Shown here one piece after another: positions 1 through 7,556 of a stretch of DNA of 64,000 nucleotides (position 1 is its first letter; each line of letters begins with the position of its first letter). A program made the position numbers and the translations under genes. The DNA is from Kitasatospora phosalacinea. Lineage in GTDB: Bacteria > Actinomycetota > Actinomycetes > Streptomycetales > Streptomycetaceae. The notes under the pieces are model-generated. The model made no database searches and was not told the DNA's origin. It was given only the letters and a program-made list of their open reading frames with translations. The DNA lies in the NCBI RefSeq assembly GCF_030268885.1, contig NZ_BSSA01000030.1, positions 1-64,000 on the forward strand. The letters are read 5' to 3'.

Positions 1-428
1 CGCTGGACCACACCCGGGTGACGATCGCGGCGCAGGCGCTGGGCATCGCGCAGGGGGCGCTGGACTACGCGAAGGGGTACGTGAAGGAGCGCCGGCAGTT
101 CGGCCGGCCGGTCGGTGACTTCCAGGGTGTGCAGTTCATGCTGGCGGACATGGCGATGAAGCTGGAGGCGGCGCGGCAGTTGACGTACGCGGCGGCGGCG
201 AAGTCGCAGCGCGGTGACGGTGACCTGACGTTCTTCGGTGCGGCGGCCAAGTGCTACGCGTCGGACGCGGCGATGGAGATCACGGTGGACGCGGTGCAGT
301 TGCTGGGTGGGTACGGGTACACGCGGGACTACCCGGTGGAGCGGATGATGCGGGACGCGAAGATCACCCAGATCTACGAGGGCACCAACCAGGTCCAGCG
401 CATCGTGATGGCCCGCAACCTGCCCTGA
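1..428 (+). CDS. Acyl-CoA dehydrogenase, C-terminal part (5' end outside window)
   Basis: The reading frame is open from the first base, and only the last 141 residues are present. They match the C-terminal helical domain of acyl-CoA dehydrogenases. ERRQFGRPVGDFQGVQ is the conserved stretch contacting FAD and substrate, and YEGTNQVQRIVMARNL near the end is the family signature containing the glutamate-glycine pair next to the flavin. The enzyme would introduce a trans-2,3 double bond into an acyl-CoA and pass electrons to ETF, as in fatty acid or branched-chain amino acid degradation. The substrate cannot be told from this part. A GC hairpin follows the stop. Confidence 0.93.
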   Translation, partial: LDHTRVTIAAQALGIAQGALDYAKGYVKERRQFGRPVGDFQGVQFMLADMAMKLEAARQLTYAAAAKSQRGDGDLTFFGAAAKCYASDAAMEITVDAVQLLGGYGYTRDYPVERMMRDAKITQIYEGTNQVQRIVMARNLP

Positions 429-444
429 CGGACGGTCGGCAGCA

Positions 445-469
445 GGGCGCGGGGCGTGGCCCCGCGCCC
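445..469 (+). terminator. Intrinsic-type hairpin after acyl-CoA dehydrogenase
   Basis: Arms GGGCGCGGGG (445-454) and CCCCGCGCCC (460-469) form a perfect 10-bp stem, 17 nt after the stop codon. There is no U-tract, as is usual for Streptomyces terminators. Confidence 0.6.
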
Positions 470-642
470 CTGGCGGCGTTCGGGGGCGAGTGGTTCCGAT
501 CACACGCCGGGCGGGCAAGGTGGCCGGAGTGCTGGTGAACTGCTCGACACGGGGCGGGAGTTGGCCGAAAAAAGCGGATGGTGGCGGCCAGGCCGGGCAG
601 GATGCCGTGGCACGGGGTGTCGACCCGGCCTGGCGGGGGATC

Positions 643-661
643 TAAGGTATGCCTTAGCTTA
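643..661 (+). promoter_or_regulatory. Putative iron box (DmdR/IdeR operator) upstream of efeO
   Basis: TAAGGTATGCCTTAGCTTA matches the IdeR/DmdR consensus TTAGGTTAGGCTAACCTAA at 12 of 19 positions by eye and stands out as AT-rich in a GC-rich gap. It lies about 80 nt before the efeO start. Iron-loaded DmdR1 binding here would repress the operon. The remainder of the 429-739 gap shows no gene. Confidence 0.7.
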
Positions 662-739
662 CTGGGCGGCCGCCGGGAGACCCCTCCGGGTGGCCGCCGC
701 ATCGGTCAGACCCCGCGTCCCCTCGTCCCTGGAGTGAGC

Positions 740-1897
740 ATGCCCGCCCGCCGTACGTCCGCCGCCGCGTTCCTCGTCCTCGCCGTGGCGGGTGCCGCGC
801 TGGTGGGGTGCTCGAAGAAGGACGACGGCGGCAAGGCCTCGGCCGACGGCGCGTCCGGGCCGGTGCAGGTCACCGCGACGGACGACAAGTGCGACCTGTC
901 GAAGACCTCCTTCCCGGCCGGGCACGTCGAGCTGGCGGTGTCGAACAAGGGCAGCAAGGTCACCGAGGTGTACGTCTACGGCGACGGCGACAAGATCGTC
1001 ACCGAGCGGGAGAACATCGGCCCCGGCACCAAGGTCAGCATCAACGCCGAGATCAAGGCCGGCACCTACGAGGTCGCCTGCAAGCCCGGCATGACCGGTG
1101 ACGGCATCCGGCAGAAGATCACCGTCACGGCCGGTGCCCCGGCCTCCGCGCAGGCGGACGACCGACTGACCCGGGCGGTCGCCGACTACCGCACGTACGC
1201 CCAGGAGCAGGCCGACGCGACCATCCCGGTGGTGGAGCAGTTCGCGGCCGCCGTCACCGCGGGCGACGTGGAGAAGGCCAAGTCGCTGTTCGCCGCCTCC
1301 CGGGTCGGCTGGGAGCGCACCGAGCCGGTCGCCGAGAGCTTCGGCGACATCGACCCGAAGACCGACACCCGCGAGGACGCCCTGGAGGAGGGCCAGGCCT
1401 GGACCGGTTGGCACCGGATCGAGAAGTCGCTGTGGGTGGACGGCAGGATCGGCGACGAGGAGAAGACCCTCGCCACCCAGCTGGTCGCCGACCTGAAGGA
1501 CTGGCAGAAGCGCATCCCCAGCGCCGAGATCACCCCCACCGGCATGGCCAACGGCGCCAAGGAACTGCTGGACGAGGTCGCCAAGAACAAGATCACCGGC
1601 GAGGAGGACCGCTACAGCCACACCGACCTGTCGGACTTCGCCGCCAACGTCGAGGGCGCCCGCCAGGCCTACGAGCTGCTCAAGCCGGTCGCCTCCGAGC
1701 GCGAGCCCGAGCTGTCCAGGACCCTGGACGCCGAGTTCGAGAAGATCACCGGACTGCTCGCCAAGTACCGCGGCGCCGACGGCACCTACACCTCGTACGA
1801 CAAGGTCACCGAGGACGAGCGCAAGGTCTTCTCGGACGCGGTGAACTCGCTGGGCGAGCCGCTGTCCAAGCTGGCCGCCGCCGTCGTCGCCAAGTAG
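740..1897 (+). CDS. efeO: EfeO, periplasmic-type iron uptake lipoprotein
   Basis: This 385-residue lipoprotein is the EfeO component of the EfeUOB ferrous iron system. The signal peptide ends in the lipobox LVGC with Cys24 as lipidation site, so it is anchored outside the membrane. Residues about 40-130 form a cupredoxin-like domain. Residues about 150-385 form the imelysin/peptidase-M75 domain with the metal-binding HxxE motif (His225 to Glu228 in GWHRIEKSLW). It is thought to bind iron and hand it to EfeB and EfeU. The ATG at 740 was chosen because the signal peptide starts there; the longer upstream reading frame has no such feature. It is the first gene of efeO-efeB-efeU. Confidence 0.93.
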   Translation: MPARRTSAAAFLVLAVAGAALVGCSKKDDGGKASADGASGPVQVTATDDKCDLSKTSFPAGHVELAVSNKGSKVTEVYVYGDGDKIVTERENIGPGTKVSINAEIKAGTYEVACKPGMTGDGIRQKITVTAGAPASAQADDRLTRAVADYRTYAQEQADATIPVVEQFAAAVTAGDVEKAKSLFAASRVGWERTEPVAESFGDIDPKTDTREDALEEGQAWTGWHRIEKSLWVDGRIGDEEKTLATQLVADLKDWQKRIPSAEITPTGMANGAKELLDEVAKNKITGEEDRYSHTDLSDFAANVEGARQAYELLKPVASEREPELSRTLDAEFEKITGLLAKYRGADGTYTSYDKVTEDERKVFSDAVNSLGEPLSKLAAAVVAK

Positions 1898-1969
1898 CCG
1901 ACGCCACCGGCCCGCGGGGCGGCCGGCCACGGTCAAGCCCAGGTCAAGGGGCCGGGCCGGGCGGGACGC

Positions 1970-1988
1970 CCAGGTAAGGGCAGCGTAA
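1970..1988 (+). promoter_or_regulatory. Weaker iron-box-like site between efeO and efeB
   Basis: CCAGGTAAGGGCAGCGTAA matches the IdeR/DmdR consensus at 12 of 19 positions, mainly in AGGTnAGG and the TAA end. It lies about 80 nt before efeB and could give efeB-efeU an internal iron-regulated promoter. The central dyad is poor, so this is tentative. Confidence 0.35.
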
Positions 1989-2067
1989 GCTAAGTCTCCG
2001 TCAAGGGTGCTGCCGCAGCCGCGGCAGCACCCGTACCAGGTTCCACGTCCGAGAGGGAAAGCCAGAG

Positions 2068-3363
2068 ATGGACGCCGAGAACGAGCAGCAGGCGGCCCCC
2101 GCCGCGGGCGGCGGGCAGGCGCAGCGCGCCGGGCTCAGCCGACGGGCCGTCATAGGCTGGGCGGGGGCCGGCGTCGCGCTCGGCGCGGCCGCGGTGGGCA
2201 CCGTGGCCGCCGCGACCATGTCGACCGAGGACGGCGGCGCCGCCGCGCCGCAGACCCCGGACGTCCCGTTCTACGGCGAGCACCAGTCGGGCATCTCCAC
2301 CCCCGTCCAGGACCGGCTGCACTTCGCCGCCTTCGACGTGATCACCGACGACCGGGACGCCCTGGTCAAGATGCTCAAGGAGTGGACGAAGGCCGCCGCC
2401 TCGATGACCGGCGGCCGCGAGGTCGGCGGCGGCGCCGTCGGCGTCGTCCCCGAGTCGCCGCCGGACGACACCGGCGAGGCGCTCGGCCTGCCCGCCTCCC
2501 GGCTCACCCTCACCATCGGTTTCGGCCGCACCCTGTTCGACAAGGACGGCCAGGACCGGTTCGGGCTGAAGGCCAAGCTGCCCGAGGCGCTGGTCGAGCT
2601 GCCCAGGTTCAAGGGCGACCGGCTGGAGGCCGCCCGCAGCGGCGGCGACCTGTGCATCCAGGCCTGCGCCGACGACCCGCAGGTCGCCGTGCACGCCATC
2701 CGCAACCTGGCCCGGATCGGCATGGGCGTGGTCAACGTCCGCTGGTCGCAGCTCGGCTTCGGCAAGACCTCCTCCACCACGCCGGACAGCCAGACCCCGC
2801 GCAACCTGATGGGCTTCAAGGACGGCACCCACAACATCGCCGGGACCGACGCCGACGCCCTCGCCCAGCACGTGTGGGTCGCCCCCGGCGACGGCGCCGA
2901 CTGGATGACCGGTGGCTCCTACCTGGTCGCCCGCCGGATCCGGATGACCATCGAGACCTGGGACCGCGCCTCGCTCAAGGACCAGGAGGACACCTTCGGC
3001 CGCACCAAGATCGAGGGCGCCCCCTACGGCAAGCAGAAGGAGCGCGACGCCCCCGACCTGTCGGCGATGCCCGCCGACTCGCACGTCCGCCTGGCGCACC
3101 CCGACAGCAACGGCGGGCTGATGATCCTGCGCCGCGGCTACTCCTTCACCGACGGCACCGACGGCCTCGGCCGCCTGGACGCCGGACTGTTCTTCCTGGC
3201 GTACCAGCGCGACACCCGCAAGGCGTTCGTCCCGCTGCAGACCAAGCTCGCGGCCAACGACAAGCTGAACGAGTACATCACCCACGTCGGATCCGCCCAC
3301 TTCGCCTGCCCGCCCGGTGTCCGCAAGCCCGGCGAGTGGTGGGGCCAGACCCTCTTCGGCTGA
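2068..3363 (+). CDS. efeB: EfeB, Tat-exported Dyp-type heme peroxidase
   Basis: This 431-residue protein is the DyP peroxidase of the EfeUOB system, thought to oxidise ferrous iron or act on heme outside the membrane. A twin-arginine signal is seen at residues 24-50 (SRRAVIGWAG followed by a hydrophobic Ala/Val/Gly stretch). The signature GFKDGTHN at 249-256 carries the catalytic aspartate (Asp252) typical of DyP enzymes. A His in HVRLAHPDSNGG further on is a candidate heme ligand. Length and the end QTLFG fit the family. It sits between efeO and efeU, 170 nt after efeO. Confidence 0.93.
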   Translation: MDAENEQQAAPAAGGGQAQRAGLSRRAVIGWAGAGVALGAAAVGTVAAATMSTEDGGAAAPQTPDVPFYGEHQSGISTPVQDRLHFAAFDVITDDRDALVKMLKEWTKAAASMTGGREVGGGAVGVVPESPPDDTGEALGLPASRLTLTIGFGRTLFDKDGQDRFGLKAKLPEALVELPRFKGDRLEAARSGGDLCIQACADDPQVAVHAIRNLARIGMGVVNVRWSQLGFGKTSSTTPDSQTPRNLMGFKDGTHNIAGTDADALAQHVWVAPGDGADWMTGGSYLVARRIRMTIETWDRASLKDQEDTFGRTKIEGAPYGKQKERDAPDLSAMPADSHVRLAHPDSNGGLMILRRGYSFTDGTDGLGRLDAGLFFLAYQRDTRKAFVPLQTKLAANDKLNEYITHVGSAHFACPPGVRKPGEWWGQTLFG

Positions 3364-3407
3364 CCCCCGCCCGCACTCTTCTGAAGTCCCGAAGGAGGAG
3401 AACCGCC

Positions 3408-4256
3408 GTGTTCGCCAACTACCTGATCGGCCTGCGCGAGGGCCTCGAAGCCAGCCTGGTGGTCTGCATCCTGATCGCCTACCTGGTCAAGACCGGACGC
3501 AAGGACCGCCTCGGCCCGGTGTGGATCGGCGTCGGCAGCGCCGTCGCGCTGGCCATGGCGTTCGGCGCGGTGCTGCAGTTCGGCTCCAACCAGCTCTCCT
3601 TCGAGGCCCAGGAGGCCCTCGGCGGGAGCCTGTCGATCATCGCCGTCGGCCTGGTCACCTGGATGGTCTTCTGGATGCGCCGCACCGCGCGCCACCTGAA
3701 GAGCGAGCTCCAGGGCAAGCTGGACGCCGCGCTCGCCATGGGCACCGTCGCGCTGATCGTCACCTCCTTCCTCGCCGTCGGCCGCGAGGGGCTGGAGACC
3801 GCGCTGTTCATCTGGACCGCCGTCCAGTCCACCGGCGACGGCTGGAGCCCGCTGGCCGGGGCCACCCTCGGCCTGCTCACCTCCGTCGTGCTCGGCTGGC
3901 TGTTCTACCGCGGCGCGGTCAGGATCAACCTCGCCAAGTTCTTCACCTGGACCGGCGGCATGCTGGTCGTCGTCGCCGCGGGCGTCCTCGCCTACGGCGT
4001 GCACGACCTCCAGGAGGCCGACTGGCTGCCCGGCCTCTCGGCGCACGCCTTCAACATCTCCAGCACCATCCCCGCCGACAGCTGGTACGGGACGCTGCTG
4101 AAGGGCGTGTTCAACTTCCAGCCCGACCCGACGAAGGCCCAGGTCTGGGTCTGGGCGCTCTACCTGGTGCCCACGCTGTACTTCTTCTTCCGCAAGCCCG
4201 CGGGCTCCCCGCCCGAGCCCGCCCGGGCCGCCGCCCCCGGGGCCGGGGCCGCCTGA
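3408..4256 (+). CDS. efeU: EfeU, FTR1-family ferrous/ferric iron permease
   Basis: This 282-residue polytopic membrane protein is the permease of the system. It has about seven hydrophobic segments and two REGLE motifs, at residues 10-14 (LREGLEASL) and about 126-130 (GREGLETALF). These glutamates are the iron-binding signature of the Ftr1/EfeU family. The GTG at 3408 is preceded by a strong GAAGGAGGAG ribosome site. It lies 44 nt after efeB and ends the operon at a strong hairpin. The C-terminus is a short Pro/Ala-rich tail. Confidence 0.94.
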   Translation: MFANYLIGLREGLEASLVVCILIAYLVKTGRKDRLGPVWIGVGSAVALAMAFGAVLQFGSNQLSFEAQEALGGSLSIIAVGLVTWMVFWMRRTARHLKSELQGKLDAALAMGTVALIVTSFLAVGREGLETALFIWTAVQSTGDGWSPLAGATLGLLTSVVLGWLFYRGAVRINLAKFFTWTGGMLVVVAAGVLAYGVHDLQEADWLPGLSAHAFNISSTIPADSWYGTLLKGVFNFQPDPTKAQVWVWALYLVPTLYFFFRKPAGSPPEPARAAAPGAGAA

Positions 4257-4274
4257 CACCCGGCCGACGACGGA

Positions 4275-4310
4275 CCGCCCGGCCACCGCGAACGCGCGGT
4301 GGCCGGGCGG
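4275..4310 (+). terminator. Strong terminator after the efe operon
   Basis: A perfect 16-bp inverted repeat (4275-4290 and 4295-4310) closes on the loop AACG. It lies between efeU and the convergent TetR gene and probably works in both directions. Confidence 0.85.
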
Positions 4311-4340
4311 TTCGCCGTTCCCGGCCCGGACGGCGGGAGG

Positions 4341-4922
4341 TCAGTGCGGCCAGTGCCGGAGGGCGTGGTCGGCGATGCGGCGCAGGTGGGGGGCGGGGAG
4401 ACCCTCGGCGGCCTGGACGGCGAGGCCGTAGGCGAGGGTGCTGAGGTGGTCGGCGAGGAGGGCGGGGTCGGTGTCCGGGGGGAACTCCCCGGCCCGGGCG
4501 GCCTGTTCGAGGCGGGTGCGCAGGGCGGTGCGGTGGGCGGTGCGGCGGGCGGCACTCTCGGCGCGGACCGCCTCCGAGCCGGGGCCGGTGGCGAGGGCGC
4601 CGTGCACCAGGAGGCAGCCGGGGCCCTCCTCGCGGGTCACCACCGCGACGGTGCCGTGCAGCAGGTGCTCGGCGACGGCGCGGGCGGTGGGCCGGGCCAG
4701 GGCCTCCCGGGCGTGGCGGGCCGGGCCCTGCTGGTAGCGGTCCAGGCAGTGGCGGAACAGCGACTCCTTGTTGCCGTACGCCGCGTACAGGCTGGGGCGG
4801 TTGATGCCCATCGCGGCGGTGAGGTCGGAGAGCGCGGCGCCCTCGTAGCCGTGCCGCCAGAAGACCCGCACGGCGCGGTCGAGCGCCTCGTCGCGGTCGA
4901 ACGCGCGCGGACGGCCCGTCAT
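4341..4922 (-). CDS. TetR-family transcriptional regulator
   Basis: This 193-residue protein has an N-terminal TetR helix-turn-helix: RDEALDRAVRVFWRHGYEGAALSDLTAAMGINRPSLYAAYGNKESLF, residues about 9-55. The C-terminal part is a ligand-binding TetR_C-type domain. It is divergent from the short-chain dehydrogenase at 5034 and shares a 111-bp control region with palindromes, so it most likely represses both itself and that gene. The effector is unknown. The start ATG at 4922 is the first codon giving the MTGRPRAFD beginning typical of this subfamily. Confidence 0.88.
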   Translation of the reverse strand: MTGRPRAFDRDEALDRAVRVFWRHGYEGAALSDLTAAMGINRPSLYAAYGNKESLFRHCLDRYQQGPARHAREALARPTARAVAEHLLHGTVAVVTREEGPGCLLVHGALATGPGSEAVRAESAARRTAHRTALRTRLEQAARAGEFPPDTDPALLADHLSTLAYGLAVQAAEGLPAPHLRRIADHALRHWPH

Positions 4923-4965
4923 GTCGTCCTGCCCTCCGGGGGTTCGGGGTGGTGGCCGGTGATTC

Positions 4966-5012
4966 TGTACCGATCGATATGGTAGCGTCCCCGATGTGTA
5001 CCGAGCGGTACA
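4966..5012. promoter_or_regulatory. TetR operator region between TetR and SDR genes
   Basis: TGTACCGAGCGGTACA (4997-5012) is a palindrome with 7-bp perfect arms. A second related half-site, TGTACCGATCGATATGGTA, starts at 4966, 31 bp away. The TGTACCG core occurs in both. The second site overlaps the region just before the SDR ribosome site (GGAGG at about 5019). Inference: binding sites of the adjacent TetR repressor. Confidence 0.65.
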
Positions 5013-5033
5013 GATATCGGAGGGGGACCCGAC

Positions 5034-5810
5034 ATGACGCACCCGACCGCAACCGCCGTCTTCGCGCCCGACGCGCTGGCCGGCCGCACCGCCCTGGTCA
5101 CCGGCGGCTCCCGCGGCATCGGCGCCGCCACCGCGCTCGCCCTGGCCGCGGCCGGGGCGGACGTCGCCCTCAGCCACAGCGGCTCCGGCCCGCGCGCCGA
5201 GGAGGTCGTGCGGCGGATCGAGGCGCTCGGACGGCGGGCCGCCGCCTACCGGGCCGACCAGGGGGACGGCGCCCAGGTCGAGGCACTGGTCGCCGCCGTC
5301 GCGGCGGACTTCGGGCGGCTCGACATCCTGGTCAACAACGCGGGCGTCATCGCCCCCGGCCCGATCACCGCCGAGGTGGACGTGCAGGCCCTGGCCCGGC
5401 AGCACGCGGTCAACGTGGGCGGGGTGAGCGCCGCGATCCGGGCCGCCGCGGGCCTGCTGCCGGACGGCGGACGCATCATCACCATCGGCTCCAACCTCGC
5501 CGCCCGTCCCGGCCGGCCCGGCCTCGCCGACTACGCCGCCACCAAGGCCGCGGTCGTCGCCTACAGCCGCGCCGCCGCCCAGGAACTCGCCGGACGCGGC
5601 ATCACCGTCAACGTGGTGCAGCCCGGCTCCACCCACACCGAGATGAACCCGGAGGACGGCCCGAACGCCGACTTCCAGCGCGCCGCCAACGCACTCGGCC
5701 GCTACGGCCGCCCCGAGGAGGTCGCCGCCGCCGTGGTCTTCCTCGCCACGCCCGCCGCCGCGTTCGTCACCGGCAGCGTGCTCCCCGTCGACGGCGGCTA
5801 CTTCGTCTGA
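5034..5810 (+). CDS. SDR-family NAD(P)-dependent oxidoreductase
   Basis: This 258-residue classical short-chain dehydrogenase has the Rossmann motif TGGSRGIG at residues 23-30, NNAG in the LVNNAGVI stretch, and the catalytic YxxxK (Tyr167, Lys171) preceded by a Ser in ITIGSN. The C-terminal GSVLPVDGGYFV is typical. It reduces a ketone or oxidises an alcohol with NAD(P); the substrate is unknown. It is divergent from the TetR gene, and similar pairs often respond to quinones or other electrophiles, but that is inference. The ATG at 5034 has GGAGGGG 9 nt upstream. Confidence 0.92.
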   Translation: MTHPTATAVFAPDALAGRTALVTGGSRGIGAATALALAAAGADVALSHSGSGPRAEEVVRRIEALGRRAAAYRADQGDGAQVEALVAAVAADFGRLDILVNNAGVIAPGPITAEVDVQALARQHAVNVGGVSAAIRAAAGLLPDGGRIITIGSNLAARPGRPGLADYAATKAAVVAYSRAAAQELAGRGITVNVVQPGSTHTEMNPEDGPNADFQRAANALGRYGRPEEVAAAVVFLATPAAAFVTGSVLPVDGGYFV

Positions 5811-5888
5811 GCGGACGTCCGGGGCGGGCGACCGGTCCCGGGCGGCCGGGCGCTACCCTCCGGGGGAGACGAGGAGGGGAGAGCGGCA

Positions 5889-6227
5889 TTGGGCGTCCAG
5901 CACTGGCCCGAGGGCCGCGAGGCCGACCCGGAGGCGGCCCGCGAACGGTACCGCAACGACCTGCGGGAGGCCCTCGCCGAGGGCGGGAACGGGGAGGCGG
6001 AGCCGCTGCGGGTGGCGGACGGCCACCTCGGGCTGACCCTGACGGTGGCGCTCGCCGGGCTCTCCGGTCGGCTGGCCGGTCCGGCCTGCGGCGCGGTCGT
6101 CGCCGCGGCGGGCGCCCTGCTGTTCGTCGCGGCGCTCGCCGTCCAGTACGCGCGCGGCCACCGCGGGCGCGCGGCGCTGCGGCGGGCCTACGCGCGGGGC
6201 TTCGGCTGGTGGAAGTACGCCTCCTGA
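5889..6227 (+). CDS. Small hypothetical membrane protein
   Basis: This 112-residue protein is of unknown function. A charged N-terminal half (about 1-50) is followed by hydrophobic stretches LGLTLTVALAGLSGRL and CGAVVAAAGALLFVAALAVQY (about 51-95), so one or two membrane helices. It ends in an Arg-rich, aromatic cytoplasmic tail, FGWWKYAS. The TTG at 5889 is chosen because GAGGAGGGG lies 8-16 nt upstream and a TACCCT -10-like element sits at 5854-5859. There is no family assignment. Confidence 0.6.
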   Translation: MGVQHWPEGREADPEAARERYRNDLREALAEGGNGEAEPLRVADGHLGLTLTVALAGLSGRLAGPACGAVVAAAGALLFVAALAVQYARGHRGRAALRRAYARGFGWWKYAS

Positions 6228-6305
6228 CCGGCTCGGCGCGGGGGCGCGCGGAAGCCGGGGGAGGGCGGGCGATGAGTTCCGGGCGGCCGGGCGGTCAGTA
6301 CGGGC

Positions 6306-6569
6306 ATGGAGAACCTGGAGATCGTCCTGCAGCCCGGTGTCGACGAGGAGCGGGCGGGGGAGTTGCTGGCGTCGGTGGCGGGGCGGGAAGGGGCGGTGCG
6401 GGTGGTGCTGGTGGTGGGGGAGCCGGGGGCGGGGGAGCTGCGGCGGGTGGGGCGGTTGGCGCTGGTGGTGCGGCGGGCCGGAGGGCGGGTGGTGCTGCGC
6501 GGGGCGGGGGAGCGGTGGCGGGTGCTGCTGGAGCTGACCGGGCTGGCGGAGGCGCTGCCGGTGGAGTGA
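6306..6569 (+). CDS. Small STAS-like protein
   Basis: This 87-residue protein ends in LVVRRAGGRVVLRGAGERWRVLLELTGLAEALPVE. This resembles the second half of STAS domains of the anti-sigma-antagonist type (shared pattern: helix, RVVLRGA, LLELTGL). The N-terminal MENLEIVLQPGVDEERAGELLASVAG resembles a shortened first half. It runs into an ECF sigma gene on the opposite strand 3 nt away, a fitting context for a sigma-related role, but binding partners are unknown. The sequence is extremely G-rich on the coding strand. Confidence 0.5.
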   Translation: MENLEIVLQPGVDEERAGELLASVAGREGAVRVVLVVGEPGAGELRRVGRLALVVRRAGGRVVLRGAGERWRVLLELTGLAEALPVE

Positions 6570-6572
6570 GGG

Positions 6573-7556
6573 TCAGCCGCGGGGGTCGGTGGTCAGGCGC
6601 ATCGGGAGGTTCCAGAGCGGGAAGAGCCGGTCGACGTCCATGTGGTTGGTCATGGTGGCGATCCGGCCGTCGACGATCTCCAGGGTGGTGATGCCCCAGG
6701 GCGTCCAGCCGTTGCCGTCCTCGGCCGGGCGGTACTGGGCGAAGGCCGGGCTGCCGTTGGCCTCGACCGGGAGCAGGCGGGAGCCCGCGCAGCCGCAGCC
6801 CGCGCCCCGCCACCACTCGCCGAGCTCGACCACGCCCTGCACCCACATCTGGAACGGCGGCATGTTCAGCACCGCGTCCTCGTGCAGGAGGCGCTGGAGG
6901 CCCTCGATGTCGAAGGACTCGAAGGCCCGGACGTAGCGGGCGAGCAGGGCGCGCTGGGTCTCGTCCAGCGGGTCGAGGACGTCCCCCGCGGGGCCCTGGG
7001 CGGACATGGTGGCCCGGGCGCGCTGCAGGGCGCTGTTCACCGAGGCGACCGAGGTCTCCAGCAGCTCCGCGGTCTCCGCGGCCGACCAGGCCAGCACCTC
7101 CCGCAGGATCAGCACGGCCCGCTGCCGGGCGGGCAGCTTCTGCAGGGCCGAGACGAACGCCAGCCGGATCGACTCCCGGCCCACCGCGACCTCCGCCGGG
7201 TCGCCGGAGAGCACGCGCTCGTCCGGCACCGGGCCGACCCAGACGTTCTCCTGCAGCTGGGCGAGGTCCGGCGCGTTCGCCGGGCAGGGGGAGGTGAGGT
7301 CCATCGGACGGGCCCGGCGCTGGGCGGCCGGGGCCATGTCCAGGCAGACGTTGGTGGCGATCCGGTACAGCCACGTCCGCAGGGCGGAGCGGCCCTGGAA
7401 GCCGTCGAACTTCGACCAGGCGCGCAGCAGCGTCTCCTGCACCGCGTCCTCCGCCTCGAAGGCGGAACCCAGCATCCGGTAGCAGTACGCCGTCAACTCC
7501 CGGCGGAACGGCTCCAGCTGCTCCGCCACCCCGTCACGATCCATGATCATTGCCAC
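6573..7556 (-). CDS. ECF RNA polymerase sigma factor with SnoaL-like C-terminal domain
   Basis: This 327-residue sigma factor has region 2 (RRELTAYCYRMLGSAFEAEDAVQETLLRAWSKF, about 20-55), region 4 (LPARQRAVLILREVLAWSAAETAELLETSVASVNSALQRAR, about 150-195) and a SnoaL-like domain to the end (LLHEDAVLNMPPFQMWVQG). That layout is of the SigG/SigJ kind (TIGR02960-like). Two starts fit. A GTG at 7556 lies 7 nt after a TAGGGT -10, giving a leaderless message. An ATG at 7550 overlaps the stop of the ABC ATPase as ATGA. I list the first. A paralogue lies at 14766, on the far side of the exporter operon. Confidence 0.87.
   Translation of the reverse strand: MAMIMDRDGVAEQLEPFRRELTAYCYRMLGSAFEAEDAVQETLLRAWSKFDGFQGRSALRTWLYRIATNVCLDMAPAAQRRARPMDLTSPCPANAPDLAQLQENVWVGPVPDERVLSGDPAEVAVGRESIRLAFVSALQKLPARQRAVLILREVLAWSAAETAELLETSVASVNSALQRARATMSAQGPAGDVLDPLDETQRALLARYVRAFESFDIEGLQRLLHEDAVLNMPPFQMWVQGVVELGEWWRGAGCGCAGSRLLPVEANGSPAFAQYRPAEDGNGWTPWGITTLEIVDGRIATMTNHMDVDRLFPLWNLPMRLTTDPRG

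Noticed and set aside
659..1936. Long open frame antisense to efeO
   Set aside because: Gly/Val/Asp/Leu-rich translation typical of the antisense frame of a GC3-biased gene; no domains. The same applies to the long antisense frames at 1990-3300, 3138-4286, 24796-27276, 42874-45222 and 55994-57271.
5034..5810. SDR and TetR pair as part of a gamma-butyrolactone signalling locus
   Set aside because: No AfsA-like synthase is present and the TetR lacks recognisable receptor features; an ordinary stress-type pair is simpler.
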